DNA of 64,000 nt from Methylophilaceae bacterium (GTDB lineage Bacteria > Pseudomonadota > Gammaproteobacteria > Burkholderiales > Methylophilaceae). The stretch lies in the NCBI GenBank assembly GCA_028823485.1, contig JAPKBG010000004.1, positions 1 through 64,000 of the forward strand. Direction: 5' to 3'. The translations under genes were made by a program, and so were the position numbers. Of this stretch, positions 48,585-60,748 are shown piece by piece. The notes beneath the pieces are model-generated. The model did not search any database, was not told the origin of the DNA, and saw only the letters and a list, made by a program, of their open reading frames with translations. Each line of letters begins with the position of its first letter. Position 1 is the stretch's first letter.

Positions 48585-51500
48585 ATGAGCCAAAACGACA
48601 ATTCAGCATTAAACGCAATATCGCCAATAGAAACCCAATTACGTCACATACTCAAAGAACGTATCCTGATTTTAGATGGTGCGATGGGTACGATGATTCA
48701 GCAATATAAATTGACTGAGGCGGACTACCGTGGAGAGCGATTTAAAGACTTTGCAGCGCCTGCTGGTGAGCGTGCGCTGTTTGTTAAAGGTAACAATGAA
48801 TTGCTGTCATTAACGCAGCCACATATCATCCAAGAAGTGCATGAGAAATATCTTGAAGCTGGTTCTGATGTGATTGAAACCAACACCTTTGGTGCAACCA
48901 CCGTGGCACAAGATGATTATCATATGGCTGAGCTGGTGTATGAAATGAATGTGGCGTCAGCTAAGTTGGCTAAAGCGGCATGTGAAAAATATAGCACACC
49001 AGAAAAACCACGTTTTGTGGCAGGGACATTAGGCCCAACGCCAAAAACAGCGAGCATCTCTCCAGATGTGAATGACCCTGCCGCACGTAATGTGACGTTT
49101 GATCAGTTGGTTGCCACCTATTTAGACCAGGCACGCGCATTGGTAGAAGGTGGCGCGGACATTTTAATGGTAGAAACCATTTTTGATACCTTGAATTGTA
49201 AAGCTGCTTTATTTGCGATTGATACCTTCTTTGAAGAAGTCGGTTATAAAATGCCATTGATGATTTCTGGTACGGTCACCGATGCATCAGGGCGTATTTT
49301 GTCAGGTCAAACCGTGACTGCATTCTGGCATTCAGTTCGTCATGCAAAACCACTGACCATTGGGTTAAACTGTGCATTAGGTGCAACGTTGATGCGTCCT
49401 TATGTAGAAGAGATTTCTAACATTGCTGACACCTTTATTTGTATTTACCCAAATGCGGGCTTGCCTAATCCAATGAGTGATACTGGGTTTGATGAAACGC
49501 CCGATGTCACCTCAAGCTTAGTCAAAGAATTTGCTGATAGTGGCTTTATTAATATGGCTGGGGGTTGTTGTGGTACGACGCCACCGCATATTAATGCGAT
49601 TTATAACGCCATTAAAGACTGTCCCCCACGAACCGTGCCTGAGTTAGCGCCAGTGACTAAGCTTTCAGGCTTAGAGCCATTTATCATTAATGAAGAATCT
49701 CTCTATGTGAACGTAGGTGAGCGAACCAATGTGACGGGTTCCAAAGCTTTTGCTCGCATGATTATTAATGAGCAGTTTGAGGAAGCCTTGAGTGTTGCTC
49801 GTCAACAGGTGGAAAATGGTGCTCAAATAATCGATATTAATATGGATGAAGGCATGTTGGATGCGGTCAAAGCGATGACGCATTTTTTAAACCTCATTGC
49901 ATCAGAGCCTGATATTTCACGTGTGCCTATCATGCTGGATTCATCTAAATGGAGTGTGATTGAAGCCGGTCTTAAATGTGTGCAAGGTAAAGCGATTGTA
50001 AACTCAATCTCGATGAAAGAAGGCGAAGCAGAGTTCTTACGCCAAGCAAAATTATGTCGCCGCTACGGTGCGGCAGTGATTGTGATGGCGTTTGATGAGC
50101 AAGGCCAAGCGGACACCTATGAGCGCAAGATAAAAATCTGTAAACGGGCTTATGATTTATTAGTTAGTACTGGCTTCCCACCAGAAGACATTATCTTTGA
50201 TCCAAATATTTTTGCTATTGCTACAGGTATTGAGGAGCACAATAACTATGCAGTCGATTTTATTGAAGCCACTCGCTGGATTAAACAAAATCTACCCCAT
50301 GCCAAAATTTCTGGCGGTGTTTCTAATGTCAGTTTTAGCTTCCGTGGTAATAATCCTGCACGTGAAGCGATTCACACGGCATTCCTCTATCATGCTATTC
50401 AAGCGGGCATGACCATGGGCATTGTGAACGCTGGCATGATGGGGGTTTATGATGACTTAGCGCCTGAGCTGCGCGAATGTGTAGAGGACGTTGTGCTGAA
50501 TCGCGTGACGGATCCTGACAACCTATTAGCACCAACAGAGCGCATGATTGAAATCGCTGGTACGCTAGTGGCAAGTGATAAAAAAGAAAGCACTATTTTA
50601 GAATGGCGGGGTACGGAAGAAAATCCAGTGCCTGTCGAGAAACGCCTGAGCCATGCCATGGTGAATGGTATTACTGAGTTTATTGTCGAGGACACGGAAG
50701 AAGCGCGCGCAGCCGTTGCCGAAAAAGGTGGTCGTCCAATTCATGTGATTGAAGGCCCACTGATGGATGGCATGAATATCGTTGGTGATTTATTTGGTCA
50801 AGGCAAAATGTTTTTACCACAAGTAGTGAAATCTGCACGTGTGATGAAATCTGCTGTTGCGCATTTGATTCCGTTTATTGAGGCTGAAAAAGCAGCGGAA
50901 GAAGTGCGAACTGGTGTGGTCGCTAAACCAAAAGGAAAAGTGGTGATTGCGACAGTAAAAGGCGATGTACACGATATTGGTAAAAATATTGTGAGCGTGG
51001 TGTTGCAATGCAATAACTTTGAAGTGGTGAATATGGGCGTGATGGTGCCAGCGGCAGAGATTATTGCCATGGCAAAAGCAGAAAACGCAGATATTATTGG
51101 CTTAAGTGGTTTGATTACACCATCACTGGAAGAAATGACATATTTTGCCAAAGAAATGCAGCGCGATAAATATTTTAGTGAACAAAAAACACCATTATTA
51201 ATAGGTGGTGCAACAACTTCACGTGCGCATACCGCGGTGAAAATCGCGCCACATTATGAAGGCCCAGTAATTTACGTGCCAGATGCTTCGCGCTCGGTCT
51301 CGGTCATGCAGAACCTACTCACAGCCGAGAAACGCGGTGCGTACTTGGCGGAGATTCAAGCGGATTATGAAAAAGCGCGACAACAACATGCTAATAAAAA
51401 GGGTGTGCCAATGTTAACGCTTGCAGATGCGCGGGCGAATAAAGCGAAGTTAAGTTTCACCAATAAACATGCACCAGTGAAGCCAAAATTCATTGGCCGT

Positions 51501-52394
51501 CGTGTTTTTAAAAACATTGATTTAACCTTAATCGCACAATATATCGACTGGGGACCATTCTTTCAAACGTGGGATTTGGCAGGTCCATACCCAGCCATTT
51601 TAGAAGATAAAGTGGTGGGTGACGCAGCAACTAAAGTCTTTGCTGAAGCCAAAGACATGTTAAAAAAACTGATTGATGGCCGTTGGTTAACTGCGAATGG
51701 TGTGATTGCGCTGATGCCTGCCAATACCGTGAATGACGATGACATTGAAATCTATACTGACGAAAGTCGTAATGAGATTGCCTTTACTTATTACGGTATG
51801 CGTCAACAAACACAGAAGCCTGTGATTGATGGCGTGCCGCGCCCAAATCAATGTTTGGCTGACTTTATCGCACCAAAAGATGTAGCTGAAGATTACATCG
51901 GGTTATTTGCTGTCACGGGTGGATTAGGCACAGCAAAAATCATTAAACGCTTTGCGGACGCCAATGATGATTACAGCGGCATTATGTTCCAGTCATTAGC
52001 CGACCGACTAGCGGAAGCTTTTGCTGAATATATGCATGAACGTATTCGTACTGATTTATGGGGCTATGTACCAGATGAAAAACTGAATCCTGATGCTTTA
52101 ATTAAAGAGCAATACCAAGGTATCCGCCCTGCACCGGGTTATCCAGCTTGCCCAGATCATACGGTTAAAACTGATATGTTTAATTTGTTGCAGTGTGATG
52201 AAATTGATATGCAGCTAACAGAAAGCTTCGCCATGATGCCAGCTGCAGCTGTGAGTGGCTTTTATTTTGCGCATACAGAAAGTAAATATTTTAGTGTGGA
52301 TAAAATAGGCGCTGATCAGCTAGAAGACATGGCTAAGCGTAGAGACTTGCCGAAAGAGTACCTAGAGCGTTGGTTGGCACCTAACTTGGGTTAA
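48585..52394 (+). CDS. metH: Methionine synthase (cobalamin-dependent)
   Basis: 1269 aa; [78 protein letters not shown]-term [15 protein letters not shown]. Confidence 0.99.
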   Translation: MSQNDNSALNAISPIETQLRHILKERILILDGAMGTMIQQYKLTEADYRGERFKDFAAPAGERALFVKGNNELLSLTQPHIIQEVHEKYLEAGSDVIETNTFGATTVAQDDYHMAELVYEMNVASAKLAKAACEKYSTPEKPRFVAGTLGPTPKTASISPDVNDPAARNVTFDQLVATYLDQARALVEGGADILMVETIFDTLNCKAALFAIDTFFEEVGYKMPLMISGTVTDASGRILSGQTVTAFWHSVRHAKPLTIGLNCALGATLMRPYVEEISNIADTFICIYPNAGLPNPMSDTGFDETPDVTSSLVKEFADSGFINMAGGCCGTTPPHINAIYNAIKDCPPRTVPELAPVTKLSGLEPFIINEESLYVNVGERTNVTGSKAFARMIINEQFEEALSVARQQVENGAQIIDINMDEGMLDAVKAMTHFLNLIASEPDISRVPIMLDSSKWSVIEAGLKCVQGKAIVNSISMKEGEAEFLRQAKLCRRYGAAVIVMAFDEQGQADTYERKIKICKRAYDLLVSTGFPPEDIIFDPNIFAIATGIEEHNNYAVDFIEATRWIKQNLPHAKISGGVSNVSFSFRGNNPAREAIHTAFLYHAIQAGMTMGIVNAGMMGVYDDLAPELRECVEDVVLNRVTDPDNLLAPTERMIEIAGTLVASDKKESTILEWRGTEENPVPVEKRLSHAMVNGITEFIVEDTEEARAAVAEKGGRPIHVIEGPLMDGMNIVGDLFGQGKMFLPQVVKSARVMKSAVAHLIPFIEAEKAAEEVRTGVVAKPKGKVVIATVKGDVHDIGKNIVSVVLQCNNFEVVNMGVMVPAAEIIAMAKAENADIIGLSGLITPSLEEMTYFAKEMQRDKYFSEQKTPLLIGGATTSRAHTAVKIAPHYEGPVIYVPDASRSVSVMQNLLTAEKRGAYLAEIQADYEKARQQHANKKGVPMLTLADARANKAKLSFTNKHAPVKPKFIGRRVFKNIDLTLIAQYIDWGPFFQTWDLAGPYPAILEDKVVGDAATKVFAEAKDMLKKLIDGRWLTANGVIALMPANTVNDDDIEIYTDESRNEIAFTYYGMRQQTQKPVIDGVPRPNQCLADFIAPKDVAEDYIGLFAVTGGLGTAKIIKRFADANDDYSGIMFQSLADRLAEAFAEYMHERIRTDLWGYVPDEKLNPDALIKEQYQGIRPAPGYPACPDHTVKTDMFNLLQCDEIDMQLTESFAMMPAAAVSGFYFAHTESKYFSVDKIGADQLEDMAKRRDLPKEYLERWLAPNLG

Positions 52395-52490
52395 AAAGTT
52401 CAGCTTAAAACATTGAGGCTAAAACGATTGATTGCCAAGTTGATTAGTCCGTTCAATACATTCAACTTGGATATGTAATAGATCTTCTCC

Positions 52491-53686
52491 TCAAATATTT
52501 AATGCATTGATTTCATATTGGGTTGCATCGAAATTGCAAAGTTCTATGTCTTTTGCTAGCTTGAGTAGTTGGCCATGCACTTCCGTTTGTCTAAGAATCG
52601 CTTGTTTGATATTGTCTGATAAACCAATATCATTCAAAATTTGTTCCATCGGCGACGCAACAACGGTATTTGCCAGCGATAACATGCCGACCATAAAGGC
52701 TTGGTCCCTAAAGTGCTGTTGATAGCTTTCGACTTTCTTTGCAATTAACTCCATCAGGCGTGCGCGACCAGCCACTTGCCTCATGATGGCATCGCTGGCT
52801 CCGCTACTCGGTGTTGCATACATCAATAGCTGTACCCATCTCAGCATTTGTTTTTGCCCCAGCATCATAATGACTTGTCGAATAGATTCGATGGGTTCGC
52901 TACCACCATTAACCCCAACAGAGTTAACCAGCTTCAGTAGGCCTAGCGTTAAGCCCGGGCTGTTTTTGAATAGTGCTTCCAGCTCAGATAAGTCTGCGTC
53001 TCCTAATAGCAGACCAATCATACGCATCAAACACATTTGATTTGGTTGTGCTTGTTCACCGGTTAGTATGTATGGTTGTGCAAAAAAGCAGCCTTGATAG
53101 GCATCAAATTTTAGCTCCTGACAAGCTAAAAATAGCGCTTCTTCTTCTACTCTTTCGGCAACAATTTTTGCTGGCGATTGTTTACGAACAAGCGTGACAA
53201 GGTCAGAGGTTTCCTCAATTAAGGTTGTCGATAAACCAATTTCCACATAATTAACATGGGGCAGTAACACCATGTGTTCAGGGCGGTTAGCATAATCGAC
53301 AATGGCCAGCTTAAAGCCTAAGTCTTTTAATGCTTTGCACCGTGTGATGATTTGCGCGTTAATCGGTATATCTTCTAAGATTTCTAATACCATGCCCTCG
53401 GCAGGTAATAGCTCTATGATGTCGCTCATTAATGAGCTGGCGGCAATGCTAAGAAAACCGAGTTTATTACCGAGAATCTGTTGAATGCCAAATTGGCTTA
53501 ACAAATTAACAATGACTCCAGAGGGTGCAGATAAATCACCTAAATTGGTGTTGCTATTTTCATCTCCTTTGCACTGAGTAACAACTCATAACCAATGGCT
53601 TTTTGCTTGCCATTTAATATTGGGTGGCGGCCTAGAAAGACTTCATTGGTCTTTGTTTCTGTCGTTGGCATGCTAGGCCGGTTCAT
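52491..53686 (-). pseudogene. EAL + HDOD domain (YuxH-like) signalling protein, 5' end frameshifted
   Basis: 5' part MNRPSMPTTETKTNEVFLGRHPILNGKQKAIGYELLLSAK is in a different frame from DENSNTNLGDLSAPSGVIVNLLSQFGIQQILGNKLGFLSI..; shift around 53561-53572. HDOD part QPNQMCLMRMIGLLLGDADLSELEALFKNSPGLTLGLLKLVNSVG. Confidence 0.75.
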
Positions 53687-53907
53687 ATCAATATCATCTC
53701 TATATTAATCACATTAAATTTGTCTGCTTTGGGGTGCTTTGGCTTATTATTATGTAATAAGCGCTCATCTATATAACGACAAGTTTTCAGTGAGCTTTAA
53801 TCATTTGTATTAATCCCTGAGAGATAACGCTTGAGCAGCAAAGGAAATGCCTAGTTGCTGTTATTTTTCAGATTAATTTCTGTAGTGAATTAAAGATAAA
53901 ACATTAA

Positions 53908-55275
53908 ATGCATATTCATATATTAGGTATCTGCGGCACATTCATGGGTGGTATCGCTGCGCTTGCTAAACAGGCTGGTTTTAAGGTGACGGGGTGTGAT
54001 GCAAACGTTTATCCACCAATGAGCACGCAGCTAGAGGCACAAGGGATAGCGCTAATTGAAGGGTATGCACATGAACAAACTGAACTTAATCCAGATGTTT
54101 ATGTGATTGGAAATGCAGTTAGTCGAGGCAACCCATTGATGGAAGCCATATTGAATCAAGCCTTACCTTATATATCTGGGCCGCAATGGCTGGCTGAAAA
54201 TGTGTTGCAAGACAAGTGGGTATTGGCTGTTGCTGGTACACATGGTAAGACCACTACAGCATCCATGCTAGCTTGGATATTAGAAGATGCAGGTTTAGCA
54301 CCTGGCTTCTTAATTGGTGGCGTGCCAGAAAACTTTTCTGTTTCAGCAAGGCTGCCAGGTACGCCGAAACAAGACGGAAAAAGTACCTCCCCATTTTTTG
54401 TTATCGAGGCAGATGAATACGATACCGCTTTTTTTGATAAGCGATCTAAGTTCGTGCACTATCACCCACGTACTGCGGTGCTCAATAATTTAGAGTTTGA
54501 CCATGCAGATATTTTTGAAGACTTAGCCGCCATTGAAAAACAATTTCATCACCTTGTCAGAACCATCCCACAAAATGGACTGGTTATCCGCAACGTAGAA
54601 GAAAGTCTGCAACGCGTGATTGATAAAGGGTGCTGGACACCAGTAGAAACTTTTGGCAGTGAAGATAAATGGCATGCAAAAAATGCGCAAGGCGACGGTA
54701 GTTTTGATGTGATGTTTGGTGCTGAGCACCATGGCCATATGGCATGGGACATTATTGGGCAGCACAATCAAATGAATGCGTTAGCCAGCATTGCCGCTGC
54801 TCGACATGTAGGAGTACCCGTTACTCAAAGTATTGAGGCATTGAATACATTTAAGAATGTGAAACGCCGCATGGAACTCCGAGGCGTGGTTAACAGTATT
54901 AGCGTTTATGATGATTTTGCTCATCACCCTACTGCGATTGCTACAACGGTTGCAGGGCTACGCGCAAACGTTAACCAAGCGCGCATTATTGCGGTGTTAG
55001 AGCCACGTTCTAATACCATGAAGTTAGGCACCATGAAGGCCGCATTGCCCGCTAGTTTGGTCGATGCTGATTTTGTATTTTGTTACGGTGGCAATGTGGA
55101 TTGGGGTATTGAAGAGGCATTGCTTCCTATACAAGAAAAATCACAGGTATTCATGGATTTGGATGCGTTGATTGCAGCGGTAGTGAAATTAGCCCAGCCT
55201 AATGATTATATATTAGTCATGAGTAACGGTGGTTTTGGTGGCATTCATCAAAAATTACTTGATACATTAGCGTGA
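53908..55275 (+). CDS. mpl: UDP-N-acetylmuramate:L-alanyl-gamma-D-glutamyl-meso-diaminopimelate ligase
   Basis: MHIHILGICGTFMGGIAALAKQAGFKVTGCDANVYPPMSTQLEAQGI; AVAGTHGKTTTASMLAWIL; VYDDFAHHPTAIATTV. Confidence 0.98.
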   Translation: MHIHILGICGTFMGGIAALAKQAGFKVTGCDANVYPPMSTQLEAQGIALIEGYAHEQTELNPDVYVIGNAVSRGNPLMEAILNQALPYISGPQWLAENVLQDKWVLAVAGTHGKTTTASMLAWILEDAGLAPGFLIGGVPENFSVSARLPGTPKQDGKSTSPFFVIEADEYDTAFFDKRSKFVHYHPRTAVLNNLEFDHADIFEDLAAIEKQFHHLVRTIPQNGLVIRNVEESLQRVIDKGCWTPVETFGSEDKWHAKNAQGDGSFDVMFGAEHHGHMAWDIIGQHNQMNALASIAAARHVGVPVTQSIEALNTFKNVKRRMELRGVVNSISVYDDFAHHPTAIATTVAGLRANVNQARIIAVLEPRSNTMKLGTMKAALPASLVDADFVFCYGGNVDWGIEEALLPIQEKSQVFMDLDALIAAVVKLAQPNDYILVMSNGGFGGIHQKLLDTLA

Positions 55276-55279
55276 GTAC

Positions 55280-56239
55280 ATGAGCCAAGTGGAAAAGTAT
55301 TTTAACAATCTAACGCCTTTTGCAATTGCCATCTGGTTTTCTGTTGCAGTGCATGCTGTGATGTTGGCTATTCAGTTTGAGCCTGAGCTGAGAGATATAG
55401 GAAAACGCTTGCCTTCGCTTGATGTTGTATTAGTTAATGCGAAAACAGAAAAAGCACCTGATAATGCAGAGTTGATTGCACAAGCCAACCTTGATCGTGG
55501 CGGTAACACGAATGAAGAGCGGAAGATGAAAACTGTTTTACCTACGCCACTAAAGCAAGCAGCAGAGGTGCAATTACAAGAAAAAAAGGAGGTAAGTACC
55601 GCAGCTAAGTCGGTGGAAGAGCGGTCTAAAAAAGAACAAGAAGAAAAAAAGGTTGCTGAATTAGAAAAGCAAGCTGATGCCTTAATGACGCAATTGAAAG
55701 CCGATAGCAAAGTGGCCGCTGACCCCGTCCAAAAAGCAACCACGAGAGTGGTGGAAGAAGATGCGGCAAAAGAAAATGTCATTTCGAGAAAGCTAAATCG
55801 TGAAGCGTTGCTTGCAGCAAGTTTGGAAATTGATCGTTTAGAAGCACAAATTGCAAAGCAGCAAGAAGAGTATCAAAAGCGGCCTAAACGCCGCTTTTTG
55901 GGTGCGCGTGCTAAGGCTACAGATGATGCGCTTTATTTAGAAGCTTGGCGGCAAAAAGTGGAACGTATTGGTAATATGAATTACCCCTCCGCAGCCAGAA
56001 ATAAAAAGCTTTACGGCAGATTGCAATTGACAGTATCCATTCGTTCGGACGGCTCAATAGAAGGCATTGCGATCGATAAAAGCTCAGGGTCTAAAGTCTT
56101 AGATAATGCGGCTATTAATATTGTGAAGCTCGCTGCACCTTATTCGAAGTTTTCAGCAAAAATGAAAAAGACAACGGATATTTTAGGAATTACGAGGACG
56201 TGGACCTTTACCAACGAGGATGCCCTCTACACTAAGTAA
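55280..56239 (+). CDS. Energy transducer TonB family protein
   Basis: N-terminal TM, charged linker, C-terminal NYPSAARNKKLYGRLQLTVSIRSDGSIEGIAIDKSSGSKVLDNAAINIVKLAAPYSKF. Confidence 0.9.
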   Translation: MSQVEKYFNNLTPFAIAIWFSVAVHAVMLAIQFEPELRDIGKRLPSLDVVLVNAKTEKAPDNAELIAQANLDRGGNTNEERKMKTVLPTPLKQAAEVQLQEKKEVSTAAKSVEERSKKEQEEKKVAELEKQADALMTQLKADSKVAADPVQKATTRVVEEDAAKENVISRKLNREALLAASLEIDRLEAQIAKQQEEYQKRPKRRFLGARAKATDDALYLEAWRQKVERIGNMNYPSAARNKKLYGRLQLTVSIRSDGSIEGIAIDKSSGSKVLDNAAINIVKLAAPYSKFSAKMKKTTDILGITRTWTFTNEDALYTK

Positions 56240-56354
56240 CCATTACCTTTCACTTTTATGCGGCGTTATGTTTGCTTACCGTTCTAAAGCACTGTCTGCG
56301 CAAACATGCCCTGCCTAAAAGTGAAATCTTAATGGTTAACAATTAATTGTATAG

Positions 56355-56681
56355 ATGATAAAAATGACAACTAACCACTTTAAACACCACGTATTTTTCT
56401 GCTTAAATAAACGTCCAGATGGTGAATCTTGCTGCATGGATAAAGGCGCGGAAGCGGCTTATGATCATATGAAAGCGCAAGTCAAAAAGCTAGGTTTAAG
56501 AGGGAAAGGCAAAGTGCGGATTAATCGCGCGGGTTGTTTAGATCGGTGTGGTGAAGGACCTTTGATGGTGGTTTACCCTGAGGCAGTTTGGTATACCTTT
56601 GTCGATAGCGAAGATATTGATGAAATAATTGAGAGTCACATCATCAATGACAAAGTCGTCGAGCGGTTATTAGTCGACTAA
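56355..56681 (+). CDS. (2Fe-2S) ferredoxin-like protein
   Basis: HHVFFCLNKRPDGESCCMDKGAEAAYDHMKAQVKKLGLRGKGKVRINRAGCLDRCGEGPLMVVYPEAVWYTFVDSEDIDEIIESHI. Confidence 0.92.
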   Translation: MIKMTTNHFKHHVFFCLNKRPDGESCCMDKGAEAAYDHMKAQVKKLGLRGKGKVRINRAGCLDRCGEGPLMVVYPEAVWYTFVDSEDIDEIIESHIINDKVVERLLVD

Positions 56682-56687
56682 CTTGCT

Positions 56688-57134
56688 TTAATCAGATTCG
56701 CCAGCTAAGGCACAAGTAATACGTTCTTCCATTTGTGTTTTCAGAGGTGCTAATACAGCCAGTGAAAGTGGTGAAGGGCTGCCAGCTTGTGTGGCTTCAC
56801 CCCAATGGCTATTTGGAAAGTGTCTGTCATTTTCAAAGCGTGGGATGATATGCCAATGTACGTGTGGTGTTTTATTGCCTAAGCTAGCCAGATTGATTTT
56901 ATCTGGCTCGATCACTTCACGTAGCGCGGTTTCTGCGGCAAATACAACCTTCATTGTACGAGCGCGGTCAGTTGGTGCTAAATCTGTCATTTCTTTGACG
57001 TGTGCTTTTAGTTCTACGCGGCAATAAGCTGGGTAGTCTGCATCATTCAATAATACAACGCGACAAAATTCATCTTGCCATAAAATCAGGTTGGTGCTGG
57101 ACTGACACAGTGCGCAGTTTGATGAGTCGGTCAT
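56688..57134 (-). CDS. HIT family protein
   Basis: HVHWHIIPRFENDRHFPNSHWG histidine triad; LCQSSTNLILWQDEFCRVVLLND. Confidence 0.92.
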   Translation of the reverse strand: MTDSSNCALCQSSTNLILWQDEFCRVVLLNDADYPAYCRVELKAHVKEMTDLAPTDRARTMKVVFAAETALREVIEPDKINLASLGNKTPHVHWHIIPRFENDRHFPNSHWGEATQAGSPSPLSLAVLAPLKTQMEERITCALAGESD

Positions 57135-57138
57135 TTGT

Positions 57139-58242
57139 TTATGACGCCGCTAACATGCGGTCTAAAGTGAGTTTCGCTAGTGCAGCCTCTTCAGCAGGGA
57201 CAGTAATTTTATTCACAATATTACCCTCGACTAAGTTCTCTAAACACCAAGCCAAATGCTGAGGATCAATCCTTGCCATGGTTGAGCATTCACAGACAAC
57301 ATGACTCATAAATTGCACGTGTTTATTTTCTGCTTTCATTTCTTCAGCCAAGCGAGTGACTAAGTTCAGTTCTGTGCCCACTAACCATTTAGTGCCAGGT
57401 TCAGCCGCTTTAATGGTGTTGAGAATGTATTCAGTCGAGCCAACAAAGTCTGAGTTTAAGCACACGTCAAATGGTGATTCTGGGTGGGAAATGACTTGTC
57501 CACCTGGATGCTCTTTTCTAAACTGTTCTATGCTTTGTGGACGGAACATTTGATGTACAGCACAATGGCCTTTCCACAGTAGTACCTTGGCATTTTTAAT
57601 TTCCTCTTCAGTTAAGCCCCCCATTGGTAAGTCTGGATCCCAAATCGGCATTTCTTCTAATGGAATACCCATTTTATGACCTGTCCAACGACCTAAGTTT
57701 TGATCTGGGAAGAACAACACTTTTTCGCGTTGTTTAAAACCCCAGTCTAAGATTTTTGGCGCGTTTGTACTGGTGCAGACAATCCCACCATGCTCACCAC
57801 AAAAGGCTTTTAAATCAGCAGCAGAATTAATGTAAGTGATTGGGATAATGGTTTCGTCAAAGTCGAGCACCTTGTTGAGTTCGCGATAGCTACGCTCTAC
57901 TTTGGCTAAGTTCGCCATATCAGCCATTGAGCAGCCAGCCGCTAAATCAGGCAGGATAACGGTTTGTTCTGGACGGCTTAAAATATCTGCCACTTCTGCC
58001 ATAAAGTGCACACCTAAGAACACAATAAATTCAGCGTCTAAATTGTCACAATATTTAGCGAGCTTTAATGAATCACCTGCGAAATCGGCATGGCGATACA
58101 CATTTTCATGCTGATAATGATGGCCTAGAATGACCAAGCGCTTGCCGAGTTTTTCACGGGCAGCAAGAATGCGAGCTTGGCAGTCATCATCTTTTTTAGA
58201 TTGAAAACTATCGAATTTAATTGGGACGGCTTGTGCTTGCAT
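57139..58242 (-). CDS. nadA: Quinolinate synthase
   Basis: LGHHYQHENVYRHADFAGDSLKLAKYCDNLDAEFIVFLGVHFMAEVADILSRPEQTVILPDLAAGCSMADMA. Confidence 0.98.
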   Translation of the reverse strand: MQAQAVPIKFDSFQSKKDDDCQARILAAREKLGKRLVILGHHYQHENVYRHADFAGDSLKLAKYCDNLDAEFIVFLGVHFMAEVADILSRPEQTVILPDLAAGCSMADMANLAKVERSYRELNKVLDFDETIIPITYINSAADLKAFCGEHGGIVCTSTNAPKILDWGFKQREKVLFFPDQNLGRWTGHKMGIPLEEMPIWDPDLPMGGLTEEEIKNAKVLLWKGHCAVHQMFRPQSIEQFRKEHPGGQVISHPESPFDVCLNSDFVGSTEYILNTIKAAEPGTKWLVGTELNLVTRLAEEMKAENKHVQFMSHVVCECSTMARIDPQHLAWCLENLVEGNIVNKITVPAEEAALAKLTLDRMLAAS

Positions 58243-58308
58243 AATGTATTTAAGGCTTCACTTTCCTAAAGATTGATTTTATAACGATGTGATTGATAAT
58301 GGAAATGG

Positions 58309-58761
58309 CTAAAGCGTCAATTGATGCTTTTCACCGAGTCTTTTCAGGGCATCCACATTGGTCCACGAAAAAACACGTTGCGCCGCTTCACGCCAATCCA
58401 CCCATTCGAAGCGTACATGTTCATCAGGCGCTAGTGTGACATCTAAAGACGCTGGTAATGTTAGCCCAAATAAATGCTCTACATTTTCAGTGACACCATC
58501 TGCATAGCGGTGGCGCCAATGCGGATAGATTTCATAAGTATTGGCTACTTGCCAATCTTGAAAGTCGTAATCTAGCGCCTTCAGCCCCGTCTCCTCAGCC
58601 ACTTCTCGAATGGCCGCATCATAAGCTGTTTCATCGCCTTCAATGCTCCCCGTGACAGATTGCCAAAAGCCGACTTTGTCTGCGCGCTCCATTAGCAGCA
58701 CTTGTAAATCAGCTGTGTGAATCAGGATGAGCGCAGAAATTGGTGTTTTATTTTTTTTTGG
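58309..58761 (-). CDS. nudB: Dihydroneopterin triphosphate diphosphatase (NUDIX)
   Basis: [56 protein letters not shown] Nudix box; conserved sequence extends upstream of the ATG at 58701; exact start unclear. Confidence 0.85.
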   Translation of the reverse strand, partial: PKKNKTPISALILIHTADLQVLLMERADKVGFWQSVTGSIEGDETAYDAAIREVAEETGLKALDYDFQDWQVANTYEIYPHWRHRYADGVTENVEHLFGLTLPASLDVTLAPDEHVRFEWVDWREAAQRVFSWTNVDALKRLGEKHQLTL

Positions 58762-59710
58762 CAGAAGTTAAATCCTTGGGTAATTTGAAGAGCACACTTT
58801 CGATAACACCTTCTAGTTCACTGACATTTTGCGCACCTAATTGTTGCAGCGCAATAATGACTTCCTTTACTAGCACCTCAGGTGCAGATGCCCCTGCAGA
58901 AACGCCGACTTTCTTTTTGTTAGTTAACCATTTTGGCTTCAGAAAGCTAGCATTATCGACCATATAAGCTTCTACGCCCTGATTTTCAGCGACTTCACGT
59001 AAGCGATTAGAGTTAGAGCTATTGGGTGAGCCGACAATAATCACTAAGTCGCAATCTTTCGCCATGATTTTTACGGCATCTTGACGGTTTTGAGTGGCAT
59101 AACAAATATCATCACTTTTTGGACCTTGGATGGCAGGAAATTTATGCTTGAGTGCTTGAATTACTTGCGCGGCATCATCCATGGAAAGCGTTGTCTGCGT
59201 AACATAAGCGAGTTTATTGACGTCTTTCACTTCAAGTTTCTCAGCATCTTCAGGTGTTTCAACTAAATACATGCCCTCCTCCGATTGCCCCATTGTTCCT
59301 TCTACTTCGGGGTGTCCTTTATGCCCTATCATGACGATTTCCATTTCATTTTTTCGCATTTTAGAGACTTCAATATGGACTTTGGTGACGAGTGGGCAGG
59401 TCGCATCAAATGCGGTAAGTCCACGTGCTTCGGCTTCGGCGCGAATGGCTTTAGAAACACCATGAGCACTAAAGATGACTGTACTGCCTTTAGGGATGAC
59501 ATCTAAATCTTTAATAAAAATAGCGCCTTTTTCACGTAATTCATCGACAACAAATTTGTTATGAACCACTTCGTTGCGCACGTAAATGGGTGCGCCAAAT
59601 TTTTCTAAAGCTTGTTCGACGATAATGATGGCGCGATCCACGCCAGCACAGAAGCCACGTGGGTTAGCAAGGACAATATCAGCCTCAGTATTTTTTTCTA
59701 ATTGTGCCAT
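58748..59710 (-). CDS. ispH: 4-hydroxy-3-methylbut-2-enyl diphosphate reductase
   Basis: [74 protein letters not shown]. Confidence 0.98.
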   Translation of the reverse strand: MAQLEKNTEADIVLANPRGFCAGVDRAIIIVEQALEKFGAPIYVRNEVVHNKFVVDELREKGAIFIKDLDVIPKGSTVIFSAHGVSKAIRAEAEARGLTAFDATCPLVTKVHIEVSKMRKNEMEIVMIGHKGHPEVEGTMGQSEEGMYLVETPEDAEKLEVKDVNKLAYVTQTTLSMDDAAQVIQALKHKFPAIQGPKSDDICYATQNRQDAVKIMAKDCDLVIIVGSPNSSNSNRLREVAENQGVEAYMVDNASFLKPKWLTNKKKVGVSAGASAPEVLVKEVIIALQQLGAQNVSELEGVIESVLFKLPKDLTSAKKK

Positions 59711-59825
59711 AGTGCATATAATACATGATTAAAAGCGGGATTATCACTACAGTTTTGTAGTGTAGTGCAGCAACTAAAACGGCTTCAGGTATAATTATGT
59801 TAGTTTAAACGATTAAAAAGATAGC

Positions 59826-60680
59826 ATGAAAAACACCGCCACATTACTCATTACTTGTCCCGATGCAAAAGGCGTTGTTGCCACGGTTGCCAATTTTTTG
59901 CATCAACACAATGCGAATATTTTACACGCAGACCAACACCAAGATGCGGAAAATAGTTTGTTTTTAATGCGTGTTGAGTGGGATTTGGAGCAGTTTAGTC
60001 TAGACGAGGCTGCTTTTGGAAAGCAGTTTGAAGCGATAGCGACGCAATTTAACATGCAGTGGCAGCTCAAACGCTCTGCGCATACACCGCGCTTGGCACT
60101 CATGGTTTCACAATATGATCATTGTTTAGCTGATTTGTTACACCGCCATCAACAAGGTGAGCTGGCTTGCGACATACCGTTGATTATTAGTAATCATTTG
60201 GATACAAAAGCATTGGCCGATTTTTATGGTGTTGCCTTTCATCATATCCCCGTGACTAAAGATTCCAAGGTGGAAGCAGAAAATGCACAGTTCGCTCTGT
60301 TTGATGAATACAACATTGATTTGATCGTGTTAGCACGTTATATGCAGATACTGTCATCTAATTTTGTCGCTCGGTACCCGAAAATAATTATTAATATTCA
60401 TCACTCATTTCTGCCAGCATTTATTGGTGCTAAACCTTATCATCGCGCATTTGAGCGTGGCGTTAAGTTGATCGGAGCAACCGCACATTATGTGACGGAG
60501 GACCTGGATGAGGGGCCGATTATTGAGCAAGACATTGCGAGAATATCGCATAGAGACCAAGTGGAAGATTTACTACAAAAAGGGCGAGATTTAGAGCGCA
60601 TTGTACTTTCAAGAGCGGTCCGTTGGCATATTGATCATCGTGTACTAATCTATGCGAACAAAACGGTAGTATTTGATTAG
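59826..60680 (+). CDS. purU: Formyltetrahydrofolate deformylase
   Basis: ACT domain then LALMVSQYDHCLADLLHRHQQGELACDIPLIISNH; INIHHSFLPAFIGAKPYHRAFERGVKLIGATAHYVTEDLDEGPIIEQD. Confidence 0.97.
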   Translation: MKNTATLLITCPDAKGVVATVANFLHQHNANILHADQHQDAENSLFLMRVEWDLEQFSLDEAAFGKQFEAIATQFNMQWQLKRSAHTPRLALMVSQYDHCLADLLHRHQQGELACDIPLIISNHLDTKALADFYGVAFHHIPVTKDSKVEAENAQFALFDEYNIDLIVLARYMQILSSNFVARYPKIIINIHHSFLPAFIGAKPYHRAFERGVKLIGATAHYVTEDLDEGPIIEQDIARISHRDQVEDLLQKGRDLERIVLSRAVRWHIDHRVLIYANKTVVFD

Positions 60681-60698
60681 TAGCAGTTAAAGCAGAAT

Positions 60699-60731
60699 TA
60701 AAAAAAGCGAAGTTTAACTTCGCTTTTTTTA
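60699..60731 (+). terminator. Rho-independent terminator after purU
   Basis: aaaaaaGCGAAGTTtAACTTCGCtttttt. Confidence 0.92.
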
Positions 60732-60748
60732 TATGTTCTAGCTATTCA

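Noticed and set aside
48540-48585. Cobalamin riboswitch upstream of metH
   Set aside because: No B12-box-like sequence or multi-helix leader between the comM relic and metH.
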